Shown here piece by piece: positions 46,002-54,000 of a DNA stretch of 64,000 nt. The notes beneath the pieces are model-generated. The model was not told the origin of the DNA and did no database searches. It worked only from the letters and a program-made list of their open reading frames with translations. Each line of letters starts with the position of its first letter. Positions within the stretch are counted from its first letter, which is position 1. Position numbers and translations under genes: made by a program. The stretch lies in assembly GCA_035485575.1 (NCBI GenBank), contig DATHNW010000006.1, positions 1 to 64,000 of the forward strand. The letters run 5' to 3'. This DNA comes from DASRHD01 sp035485575 (GTDB lineage Bacteria > Verrucomicrobiota > Verrucomicrobiia > Opitutales > Opitutaceae).

Positions 46002-47492
46002 ATGACTGATCCCGCGCCCAATCCGCCGAAGCGCTCCATCTGGCACAATTGGATCAGTCTTGCCGGAGGCGTCGTGGCCGGAGGAAGTTTTTTCGCCTTC
46101 ATCCTGCTGTTCGCGATCGACCAGTTCGGCTACAGCCAGAAAAATCCTTATGTTGGCATCCTGTCGTACCTGATCGCGCCGGCGTTTTTGTTTCTCGGAC
46201 TCGCCCTTGTGCTGATCGGCGCGTGGCAGCAGCGCCGCCTCCTGACACGCGACCCGAACGCTTCCTGGCCGCGGCTGGCGATCGACTTCTCCCGCTCGCG
46301 GGACCGCTGGATCCTGCTGTGGTTTGCCCTCGGCACGGTAGCCTTTCTGCTCTGCACCGCCCTCGGCAGCTACAGCACCTATCAATTCACCGAATCGGTG
46401 CAGTTCTGCGGACAGGTCTGCCATTCCGTGATGAAACCGGAATTCGTCGCCTATCAACGCGGCAACCATGCCCGCGTCGCCTGCGTCGAGTGCCACGTCG
46501 GTTCCGGCGCCACCTCATTCGTGAAATCAAAGCTCAATGGCTCCCATCAGGTCTATTCCCTCATCTTCAACAAATACCACCGGCCCATTCCCACCCCTGT
46601 CTCCAATCTCCGTCCGGCCCAGGACACCTGCGAGCGCTGCCATTGGCCCGAAAAATTCGTTGGCAGCATCGACCGCACTTACCGCCACTATCTGACGGAT
46701 GACAAAAGCACACCTTTTGCCGTCCGGCTGCTGCTCAACGTCGGCGGCGGCGATCGCAGCGCCAGGGGCCCGGCCGGCGGCATCCACTGGCACATGAATG
46801 TGGCCAACAAAATCGAGTATTACGCCACCGATCCGCAGCGGCAGGCCATCCCCTGGGTACGTGTTACCGGTCGCGACGGCATCGCCACCGTTTATCGCAC
46901 ACCGGACTTCAAGGGCGAACCAGACCCACAAAAAATCCGGGTGATGGACTGCATCGACTGCCACAACCGCCCCGCACACCGCTTCAAGTCGCCCGATGAA
47001 GCCGTGGATGAAGCGCTCTATCTCGGGCACATCGACTCTGGGCTGCCGGGCATTAAACGCACCGCGGTCGATCTGCTCACCCAAACTTACTCCACCGAAG
47101 CCGGGGCCCTGGCCGCCCTCGATGCCGGCCTGAAACAGCATTACGCCGGACAGCCCGGGCTCGATCCGAGCATCGCCGCGGTTCAGGACATTTACCGGGA
47201 TAATTTCTTTCCCGAAATGAAGTCTGACTGGAGCAAATATCCCGACAACGTCGGCCATCTGGATTCGCCCGGATGCTTCCGCTGCCACGACGGCAATCAC
47301 AAGGATGCCGAAAATCCGAAACGAATCGTACCGAACGACTGCAGCACCTGCCACGTCATTCTCGCCCAGGGGCGTGACGCCGAACTGGCACAGCTTTCCA
47401 CCGCCGGCCTCACCTTCAAACATCCCGATCCAGGGTCCATCGAAGGCTTCCTCTGCAGCGACTGCCACAACGGCAAGCTTCAGGGCCAGTAG
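46002..47492 (+). CDS. heptaheme NapC/NirT-type membrane cytochrome
   Basis: A 496-residue membrane-bound cytochrome predicted to take electrons from the quinol pool. Three membrane helices occupy roughly residues 16-41, 49-73 and 103-122. Heme sites start at residues 136 (CGQVCH, a CX3CH site), 161, 210, 317, 425, 447 and 485, the last six being CXXCH. The first site continues as HSVMKPEFVAYQRGNHARVACVECH, the NapC/NirT pattern in which a methionine and histidines follow. The CX3CH first site is known in related cytochromes of metal-reducing bacteria. It closes the cytochrome cluster and supplies its inner-membrane entry point. Confidence 0.88.
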   Translation: MTDPAPNPPKRSIWHNWISLAGGVVAGGSFFAFILLFAIDQFGYSQKNPYVGILSYLIAPAFLFLGLALVLIGAWQQRRLLTRDPNASWPRLAIDFSRSRDRWILLWFALGTVAFLLCTALGSYSTYQFTESVQFCGQVCHSVMKPEFVAYQRGNHARVACVECHVGSGATSFVKSKLNGSHQVYSLIFNKYHRPIPTPVSNLRPAQDTCERCHWPEKFVGSIDRTYRHYLTDDKSTPFAVRLLLNVGGGDRSARGPAGGIHWHMNVANKIEYYATDPQRQAIPWVRVTGRDGIATVYRTPDFKGEPDPQKIRVMDCIDCHNRPAHRFKSPDEAVDEALYLGHIDSGLPGIKRTAVDLLTQTYSTEAGALAALDAGLKQHYAGQPGLDPSIAAVQDIYRDNFFPEMKSDWSKYPDNVGHLDSPGCFRCHDGNHKDAENPKRIVPNDCSTCHVILAQGRDAELAQLSTAGLTFKHPDPGSIEGFLCSDCHNGKLQGQ

Positions 47493-47514
47493 ACCACGGC
47501 CCGGCAGCCCGACT

Positions 47515-49179
47515 TTATTTCCGCCCCAGCAATTCCTCCGCGTGCGCTAGGGCGCTTTTCGCGGCACGATCACCGAGCATGCGCGCCAGCTCGCCCACCC
47601 GCACCTTCCGGTTTTCATGAATCGGCTCGATGTGCACGACCGCACGGTCGCCCGACTGGTCCTTCGTCACGACGAGGTGGTTGGCCGCCTGCGCGGCGAC
47701 CTGCGGCAGGTGCGTCACGCACAGGACCTGATGTCCGCGCGCGATACCCGCCATTTTCTCGCCGACGATGCGGCCGATCTCACCGCCGACATTCGCGTCC
47801 ACCTCGTCAAAGACCAGCAGGGGCACACCGTCGAGGTCGGCCAGCACGGTCTTGAGCGCAAGCATGACGCGCGCGAGCTCGCCGCTTGAGGCGATGCGCG
47901 CCAGCGGCAGCGGGGCTTCGCCAACATTGGGCGAAAACAAAAATTCACAGCCGCAGTCCCCCGTCGGGCCGAGCCCGTCCAGCGGCACGATCCGCACCTG
48001 AAACTCGGATTTTTTGAAGCCGAGCTGCGCGATGCCCTTGGCCGCAGCCTTGGCCAGTTCGCCGGCCGCCTTTTCGCGCGCCGTCCGCAGCACCTGCGCG
48101 GCGGAACGCGCGGTTCGCTCGGCGCCGGAAATTTGTTTTTCCAGCCGGGCCAGCGCCCCCGCCAGGTCGCCCTGGACTTCGAGCCGGCGGCGCATGTCGT
48201 CGCAGGCCGCCAGCACCGCGCGCACATCCCCACCGTATTTGCGCTTCAGCTCCAGCCACGTGTTCATCCGCGCAGCCAGTTGCTCCGCCTGTTCGGAATC
48301 GAACTGCAGCTGCTGGCTCAATGCGGCAAACTCTGCGCCAAGGTCGTTGAGCTCAATGGCCGTGGAATTAAGCCGCGCAGCCAGTGCCTGGCTCGCCGGA
48401 TCGAGGTTTTCCAGCCGGCGGGCCTCGCGTAGCAAGGCCGCCAGCCGACCCTGCACACCGTCCTCCCCGGTCAATCCACCGGCCAAGGTCTGCGCTAACT
48501 CGATCAATTCCTGCGCCCGGCTCATCCGCTGAAAATCGCGCTCGAGCGCCTCGATCGCTTCGGGGGTCAGTTCCAGCGCATCGATTTTGGCCAGCTGGGC
48601 TTGCAGAAATTCAATCTGGTCAGACGGAAGCTTGGTTTCATTCGCCAGACGGTCATGCTCGGCCGTCAGCCCGCGCCATGCACGGTATTTTTCCTCGTAC
48701 GCAGCCAGTGCCCCGCCCGCGCGGCCGAACAAATCGAGCAGCTCGAGCTGGCAGCTTTCCTTCAGCAATCGTCGCGGTTCGCTCGGACCATGGAAATCAA
48801 CCCACTGTTCACCCAGGCGCTGCAGAGCCGCCAGCGAGGCGAGGCCGCCATTGACGGTAAGTTTCGGCGCCTTGTCGCGCGGCAGGCTCCGCTTGAGCAG
48901 CAGCACGCCGTCCTCGCAGGGCGGCAGGTCGAGTTCGGCCAGCAATGCATCGATTTTCCGGGGATTCGAAAAATACAGGCTCGCCTCGACTTCGCAGGCC
49001 GCCGCCCCCTGGCGGATGACCGCCTTGTCCGCCCGCTCACCCGCCAGCAGGCCGAGCGCGCCGAGCAGGATGCTCTTGCCTGCGCCGGTCTCGCCCGTGA
49101 CCGCGGTGAAGCCGGGCTCGAAATCGAGCGAGACCTCCTCCAGCAGGGCGAGATTGCGGATGCGAAGCGATTGGAGCAT
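47515..49179 (-). CDS. recN: DNA repair protein RecN
   Basis: A 554-residue SMC-like ATPase that acts early in double-strand-break repair. Walker A is GETGAGKS at residues 29-36. The C-terminal head shows SSGELARVMLALKTVL and the Walker B LLVFDEVDANVGGEIG, and VLCVTHLPQVAAQA is the H-loop region; a shorter coiled coil than SMC joins the heads. The start was set at the ATG at 49179 (MLQSLRIRNLALLEEVSLDF), the family N-terminus; the frame stays open for 137 further codons upstream but those overlap the tetR gene antisense. Confidence 0.95.
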   Translation of the reverse strand: MLQSLRIRNLALLEEVSLDFEPGFTAVTGETGAGKSILLGALGLLAGERADKAVIRQGAAACEVEASLYFSNPRKIDALLAELDLPPCEDGVLLLKRSLPRDKAPKLTVNGGLASLAALQRLGEQWVDFHGPSEPRRLLKESCQLELLDLFGRAGGALAAYEEKYRAWRGLTAEHDRLANETKLPSDQIEFLQAQLAKIDALELTPEAIEALERDFQRMSRAQELIELAQTLAGGLTGEDGVQGRLAALLREARRLENLDPASQALAARLNSTAIELNDLGAEFAALSQQLQFDSEQAEQLAARMNTWLELKRKYGGDVRAVLAACDDMRRRLEVQGDLAGALARLEKQISGAERTARSAAQVLRTAREKAAGELAKAAAKGIAQLGFKKSEFQVRIVPLDGLGPTGDCGCEFLFSPNVGEAPLPLARIASSGELARVMLALKTVLADLDGVPLLVFDEVDANVGGEIGRIVGEKMAGIARGHQVLCVTHLPQVAAQAANHLVVTKDQSGDRAVVHIEPIHENRKVRVGELARMLGDRAAKSALAHAEELLGRK

Positions 49180-49315
49180 GCCCGATATGGGCACGAAAAA
49201 CCGCCGGGGTTCAAGCGGACGATTGCGGGCCCAGCAAGAAAATGAGGCCGAACCGCCTAGCCACGAAACACTGGACGGGCGAAAAGCGCTTGTTTTTTCG
49301 ACCAAATCAGCTTTT

Positions 49316-49335
49316 ATGCAAGTAACCGCTTGCAT
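49316..49335. promoter_or_regulatory. predicted TetR-family operator
   Basis: A 20-bp inverted repeat ATGCAAGTAACCGCTTGCAT, 7-bp perfect arms with a 6-bp centre, ending at the tetR start codon. A candidate -35 (TTGTTT, 49290-49295) and -10 (TTTTAT, 49312-49317) place it over the promoter. Confidence 0.7.
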
Positions 49336-49945
49336 GCTTAAACCACGCCGCCCAGCCCATCGCCAGCCCCCGGCCCGCGCCCGCCTACTCGCCGCGGCGG
49401 CCCGCGTCTTCGCCCGTGACGGGCTGGCCGGCGCGACGACCCGCGCGATCGCGCGCGAGGCGGGGGTGAACGAGGTCACCCTTTTCCGGAACTTCGGCAC
49501 CAAGGAGCGGCTGCTGTCGGCCGTGGTCGGCGAGACCTTCGGCGACCGCAATCTCCTCGCCTCCCCCGCCCTGCCCGCGGCCACCGGCAACCTGCGCGCC
49601 GACCTGCTGCTCTACGCCCGCCATTACGAACGCGTGCTGGTGGCGAACCTGCCGCTGGTCCGCACGTTCATCGGCGAAATCCAGCGCCATCGGGGCTGCG
49701 AACGCCAGGTGCTGCAGGGCGTCTTCCGCCCCCTGCGCGCCGCCCTGGTGCAGCGGCTCGACGATGCCAAGGCCCGTGGCCAGCTGCGCCGCGGGGTGGA
49801 GACCAGCATCCTCGCCGACCTTTTCATCGGTATGCTTTTCACCGGCGTCCTGCGGCGTTCCTCGCCCGTCGCCAAAATCGAGTATACAGTCGCGCAGTAT
49901 TGCCAGGGCGCGATTGACCTCATCGTCCGCGGCGGTGCCGCCTGA
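49334..49945 (+). CDS. TetR/AcrR-family regulator of an efflux operon
   Basis: A 203-residue regulator. The N-terminal helix-turn-helix (RLLAAAARVFARDGLAGATTRAIAREAGVNEVTLFRNFGTKERLL) is a textbook TetR domain, while the C-terminal ligand domain is variable. I took the ATG at 49334. An earlier ATG at 49316 would place the operator-like palindrome inside the gene. The efflux genes emrB-like and emrA-like follow directly, so it probably controls them and itself. Confidence 0.9.
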   Translation: MLKPRRPAHRQPPARARLLAAAARVFARDGLAGATTRAIAREAGVNEVTLFRNFGTKERLLSAVVGETFGDRNLLASPALPAATGNLRADLLLYARHYERVLVANLPLVRTFIGEIQRHRGCERQVLQGVFRPLRAALVQRLDDAKARGQLRRGVETSILADLFIGMLFTGVLRRSSPVAKIEYTVAQYCQGAIDLIVRGGAA

Positions 49946-49951
49946 TGCGCC

Positions 49952-51565
49952 ATGGCTGCCGGACAGGAAGGCCTTTACGGCTCGGATCTCAGCCTGCTGA
50001 CACCGCTGGCCGCGCGGCTCGCGCGCAAGGGGACGCTCAAGTGGATGATCGCGCTCACGGCCTCGCTCGGCGCCATTCTCGAAGTTATCGACACGAGCAT
50101 CGTCAACGTCGCCCTGCCCGACATCCAGGGCAACCTCGGCGCCACGCTGTCCGAGGCCGGCTGGGTCTCGACCGGCTACGCTTGCGCCAACGTCGTGATC
50201 ATCCCGCTGACCGCATGGCTCGGCTACCGTTTCGGGAAAAAAAGCTACATGCTGTTCTCGCTGATCGGCTTCACCGTGGCCTCGGTGCTGTGCGGGCTCG
50301 CGCCCAACCTGACAATCCTCGTCATCTCCCGTGTGCTGCAAGGCCTCGCCGGCGGCGGGCTGCTGGCCAAGGCGCAGGCGATCTTGTTTGAAGCGTTCCC
50401 ACGGCACGAGCAGCCGGCGGCGCAGGCGATCTTTGGCATCGGCGTCATCGCCGGCCCGGCCTTCGGCCCGGTGCTCGGCGGCTGGCTCACCGACACGCTC
50501 GGCTGGCGTTGGATTTTCTTCATCAACCTGCCCGTGGGCATCATCGCCGTGCTCATGGCCATGGCGTTCTTGCCCGCAGATCGGGAGGAGGAGATCAGCC
50601 GCGACCGCGTCGACTGGACGGGACTCGCACTCCTCACCATCGGTCTCGCCTGTCTCCAAACCCTGCTCGAAGAGGGCCAGGATGACGACTGGTTCGGGTC
50701 GCGCTTCATCGTGACGATGGCGGTGGGCAGCGGGCTCGGCCTCGCCCTTTTCATCTGGCGCGAGCTCACGATCGATTATCCCGTCGTGGACTTGCGCGTG
50801 CTGCGCCATCGCTCGCTTGCCGCCGGCAGCATGTACTCGCTCGTGCTCGGCATGGGCATCTACGGCGTCATTTTCGCCGTGCCGGTTTTCGTGCAGGACT
50901 ACCTGCATTTCACCGCCATGCAGAGCGGGCTGCTGCAAATGCCCGCCGCCTTTGCCTCGGCCATGACCATGATCGCGATGGGGAAAATTTCCGGGCGGTT
51001 CGACGCGCGGGCGCTGGTCTGCATCGGCGCGCTCATCACCGTGTCGGCGGCGCTCCTGCTGTCGGGGATCAATCCCGACACCGGCGTGCGCTCGCTGTTC
51101 TGGCCGCTGATGCTGCGCGCCATCGGCAGCGTGTGCATGTTCCTGCCGCTGAGCCTCGCCACGCTGGGCAGCCTGCCGCGCGACAAGGTCGCCGCCGGCG
51201 CCGGTTTCTACAATCTCACCCGCCAGCTCGGCAGCAGCATCGGCATCGCCGTCATCACGACGGTATTGTCCCACCGCGAGGCCGTGCACCGCGCCGGGCT
51301 GGTGGAGAAAATCTCCGTCTACCGGCCCGCGGCGCTCGCACGGCTGGATCTCTACAGCGACGCCTTTGCCCGCCACAGCGCCGATCCGGTCGGCACCCGG
51401 CTTCAGGCCTATCACGTGATCGACAACATCGTGAACTCGCAGGCACTGCTGCTTTCCTTTGCCGACGTGTTTCATTATGTCGGCCTGGCCTTCCTCGGTT
51501 CGCTGCCGCTGCTCCTGTTCCTCGGCAAAGGCCGTACCACCGGCGTCGCCCCCGCTGCCCATTGA
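49952..51565 (+). CDS. MFS multidrug exporter, EmrB/DHA2 family
   Basis: A 537-residue, 14-helix transporter. The DHA2 motifs are LEVIDTSIVNVALPDIQGNL in TM1, GYRFGKKS in the 2-3 loop and the TM5 motif GVIAGPAFGPVLGGWL. It uses the proton gradient to extrude hydrophobic compounds and normally works with an EmrA adaptor, encoded 12 bases downstream. It starts 6 bases after the tetR stop, so all three genes form one operon. Confidence 0.92.
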   Translation: MAAGQEGLYGSDLSLLTPLAARLARKGTLKWMIALTASLGAILEVIDTSIVNVALPDIQGNLGATLSEAGWVSTGYACANVVIIPLTAWLGYRFGKKSYMLFSLIGFTVASVLCGLAPNLTILVISRVLQGLAGGGLLAKAQAILFEAFPRHEQPAAQAIFGIGVIAGPAFGPVLGGWLTDTLGWRWIFFINLPVGIIAVLMAMAFLPADREEEISRDRVDWTGLALLTIGLACLQTLLEEGQDDDWFGSRFIVTMAVGSGLGLALFIWRELTIDYPVVDLRVLRHRSLAAGSMYSLVLGMGIYGVIFAVPVFVQDYLHFTAMQSGLLQMPAAFASAMTMIAMGKISGRFDARALVCIGALITVSAALLLSGINPDTGVRSLFWPLMLRAIGSVCMFLPLSLATLGSLPRDKVAAGAGFYNLTRQLGSSIGIAVITTVLSHREAVHRAGLVEKISVYRPAALARLDLYSDAFARHSADPVGTRLQAYHVIDNIVNSQALLLSFADVFHYVGLAFLGSLPLLLFLGKGRTTGVAPAAH

Positions 51566-51577
51566 TCAAAGATATTT

Positions 51578-52672
51578 ATGGACTCCTCCACCACCACTTC
51601 CTCCGCTCCCACCACGACCATTTCGCTCCCGCCCGCCGCGCCGCGCCGGCCTGGCCGCACCATCCTCATCACCGTGGTGACGCTGGGCATTGCCGCCTGG
51701 CTTGTTGATTTCGGCTGGCATGCCTGGCACTACGAGGAAACGGACGATGCCTATGTTTCCGGCCACCTGCACCAGATCAGCCCGCAAATCGACGGACAGG
51801 TAAAGGAGGTCCTGGTCAACGACAACCAGCCGGTGAAAGCCGGCGACGTGCTCGTGCGGCTTGAACCGCTCGAAACCAATATCGCCGTGGAAAAAGCCGT
51901 GGCCGGCGTCGCGCAGGCGCATGCACAGGAAGCTCAGACCTCCGCCGCGGTCGCCGAAACGCAGGCCCGCGTCGAGCAGGCCAAAGCCCAGATCGCCCAG
52001 GTCAACGCCCAGATGCAGCTCGCCCGCATCAATTTTGAACGCGACCAGCGCATGTTTGGAGATGGAAAAAGCGGTGCGATCACGCAGTCCGCCCTCGATC
52101 AAAGCCGCAGCACCTTCGCCGCCGTCCAGGCGTCGGCCGAAGCAGCGCAGGCCAACCTCACCGCCGCCCAGGCTGCGCAGCAATCAGCCTTCGCCCAGAC
52201 CACTGCCGCCAACGCCGCGCTTGCCGCTGCGGAGGCTGATTTGCGCGACGCCCGGCGCCAGTCCGCTGATACTGTCATCACCGCCCCCGCCGACGGCCTC
52301 ATCGGCAACAAATCCGTCGAACCGGGCAATCATGTGAAAGCCGGCCAGACCCTGCTCGCTCTAGCCGAGCCCGACACCTGGATCATCGCCAATTTCAAGG
52401 AAACCCAGCTCGCCCGCATGCACCCCGGCCTGCCGGTTGACATCACCATTGACGCGCTCTCCGGCCAGGTGCTGCACGGCAAAATTGACAGCCTGTCCCC
52501 CGCCAGCGGCGCCCAGTTCGCACTCCTGCCGGCCGACAATGCCACGGGCAATTTCAACAAGGTCGTGCAGCGCGTACCGGTGAAAATCATCCTCGACGAC
52601 GACAGCCGTGCCCAGGCCGGCGACCGGCTGCGCCTGGGTTTTTCCGTGGTCGCCAGCGTCCGTGTACGTTGA
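51578..52672 (+). CDS. EmrA/HlyD-type membrane-fusion adaptor
   Basis: A 364-residue adaptor with a basic, proline-rich cytoplasmic start and one membrane helix near residues 28-47. ETDDAYVSGHLHQISPQIDGQVKEVLVNDNQ is the first lipoyl half, followed by a long alanine/glutamine-rich helical hairpin (residues about 100-215) and the second lipoyl half ITAPADGLIGNKSVEPGNHV. It bridges the EmrB-like pump to an outer-membrane channel, which is not encoded here. Confidence 0.92.
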   Translation: MDSSTTTSSAPTTTISLPPAAPRRPGRTILITVVTLGIAAWLVDFGWHAWHYEETDDAYVSGHLHQISPQIDGQVKEVLVNDNQPVKAGDVLVRLEPLETNIAVEKAVAGVAQAHAQEAQTSAAVAETQARVEQAKAQIAQVNAQMQLARINFERDQRMFGDGKSGAITQSALDQSRSTFAAVQASAEAAQANLTAAQAAQQSAFAQTTAANAALAAAEADLRDARRQSADTVITAPADGLIGNKSVEPGNHVKAGQTLLALAEPDTWIIANFKETQLARMHPGLPVDITIDALSGQVLHGKIDSLSPASGAQFALLPADNATGNFNKVVQRVPVKIILDDDSRAQAGDRLRLGFSVVASVRVR

Positions 52673-52737
52673 ACGTCGCATGATTTTTTCTTGCCGAGCA
52701 CGGGTGAAATCGTGCTGACTGGCCGACCGTCTTTTTC

Positions 52738-52814
52738 GGACCCTTAGCTCAGTTGGTTAGAGCGTTTCCTTGACATGGAAAAGGTCACTGGTTCGAGTCC
52801 AGTAGGGTCCACCA
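52738..52814 (+). tRNA. tRNA-Val (anticodon GAC)
   Basis: A complete cloverleaf of 77 bases including an encoded CCA. The acceptor pairs GGACCCT with AGGGTCC. The D arm contains GCTC...GAGC. The anticodon stem TTTCC/GGAAA holds loop TTGACAT with anticodon GAC. The T arm ACTGG/CCAGT holds loop TTCGAGT. Reading GUC and GUU codons, it is the only tRNA in the window. Confidence 0.95.
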
Positions 52815-52870
52815 TTCGCAGTGCTGAATTGAGCCAAGCTCTTCGGCCGCAAAGGGTTTTTCGGGGAAAA

Positions 52871-52958
52871 TTCGGAGTGATTATCGTCCCGATAAAGTCG
52901 GGCGAAAGCCACGGCCCGGCACCCTGATACAGCCCGTTCTGGCGGTTTTTTAACCGAA
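52871..52958 (+). ncRNA. possible structured leader, GEMM-like core
   Basis: The 207-base gap before the exported-protein gene contains GATAAAG (52891-52897), then a stem CGGGC/GCCCG around GAAAGCCACG, and later GATACAGCCC. The blocks GATAAAG and AAAGCCACGG, in this order, resemble the core of cyclic-di-GMP-I (GEMM) riboswitches, but the middle helix with GGCAAAC is missing. A closing stem TTCGG (52871-52875) with CCGAA (52954-52958) is possible. Low confidence; it may be a degenerate or unrelated RNA. Confidence 0.3.
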
Positions 52959-53021
52959 TGTGACATGGCTATTTCTTTACATCTGGCTCGCCCTTTTGCA
53001 CATAGGGCATCCCGCTAAAAC

Positions 53022-53909
53022 ATGAAAAACACCATTTACACCTGCCTGCTCCTCGCGCTTTTACCTGTTTTGCCGGCGCTCGGGCAATCGACTGCGCCGG
53101 TTTCCGCGCCCACGCCGCCCTTGCACGCCGCCTCGAGCGGATATCCCGTGATGGCGAGACCCGGCATGCCTCCCTTTGGTCTGCAGCAAGCCGCGCCCAT
53201 CGATCTGGCCATCACCGGCGACAATGGCGGCAATGCCATCGACATCCCTTCATTCCATGCCGGTGAAGTGAAGCTCAGCCTAAAAAACATCTCCGACCAC
53301 GAAATCACAGCGACCCACTTCAGCTTCAATTCCACCGCCGTGTTTGTCCCCATCGCGCCGATCATCCTCGCACCCGGCGCCACCGGGTCCTTTTCCCTCT
53401 ACGTCGACGGCCGGCAACTGCCCACACCCGCCAGCATTTATCTCAGTTTCCGCATCCACGATGCCAAAGGCGAGAATGTGCGCTCCGCCCGGCTCTCCCT
53501 CACCTCCAAGGACGCCATCATCTGGGAGCCCAAGTACGTTTTCTGGCGGTCTGGCGAACCTGCCACGCCCAAAACCATCCATATCACCCAAGGCCCCGCG
53601 GGCCTGAAGATCATCAGCGCCAAATCCTCATCGCCCGACTTCACCGTCACCCTCGAGGCCGGAAACAGCATTGCCATTACGCCCATCGACATCACCAAAG
53701 CGCACGGCGGCGCCATCATGATCATGACCGATCCCGCCAGCCCACGCCCCATTTTCATTCCGGTGAATGTACTGCCGGCACAGCCCAAGCCATCAATCTC
53801 ACCGGCACCCTTGAAATCGGCCAATACCCAACCCACTTTGCCCAACTCGGTCTCAAATCCGGCGAATGCGTCGCAAAAAACCGGCACGACTTCCATCCCT
53901 GGCAACTAG
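53022..53909 (+). CDS. exported protein with Ig-like domain, unknown function
   Basis: A 295-residue protein with a signal peptide (about residues 1-21, ending ALG-Q). Two beta-sandwich-like segments follow: about residues 60-145 with the strand pattern VKLSLKNISDHEITATHFSF and APGATGSFSLYVDG, and about 165-250 with the same type of spacing (PKTIHITQGPAGLKIISAKSSSPDFTVTLEAG). This resembles DUF1573 or other Ig-like surface proteins, though no cysteine pair is present. The C-terminal 45 residues are Pro/Ser/Thr/Asn-rich and likely unstructured. The function is not known; it stands alone after tRNA-Val. Confidence 0.65.
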   Translation: MKNTIYTCLLLALLPVLPALGQSTAPVSAPTPPLHAASSGYPVMARPGMPPFGLQQAAPIDLAITGDNGGNAIDIPSFHAGEVKLSLKNISDHEITATHFSFNSTAVFVPIAPIILAPGATGSFSLYVDGRQLPTPASIYLSFRIHDAKGENVRSARLSLTSKDAIIWEPKYVFWRSGEPATPKTIHITQGPAGLKIISAKSSSPDFTVTLEAGNSIAITPIDITKAHGGAIMIMTDPASPRPIFIPVNVLPAQPKPSISPAPLKSANTQPTLPNSVSNPANASQKTGTTSIPGN

Positions 53910-54000
53910 AGACTGGACTTGAATTCAACCGGCTTCACATCTGCGAAATAAATTGCCGGTTTTCACCCCGACCTGCCACGAGGCCAGGCATTCCGCCTGG

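Noticed and set aside
48587..49333. Upstream extension of the TetR frame through recN
   Set aside because: The frame stays open by composition only; the helix-turn-helix domain and operator position put the start at 49334.
49385..51562. 725-residue minus-strand open frame
   Set aside because: Antisense of the TetR and EmrB-like genes, rich in His/Asp/Gly runs without any domain pattern.
52697..52716. Hairpin AGCACG/CGTGCT after the EmrA-like gene
   Set aside because: The 6-bp stem lacks an adjacent T-run and lies right before tRNA-Val; too weak to call a terminator.
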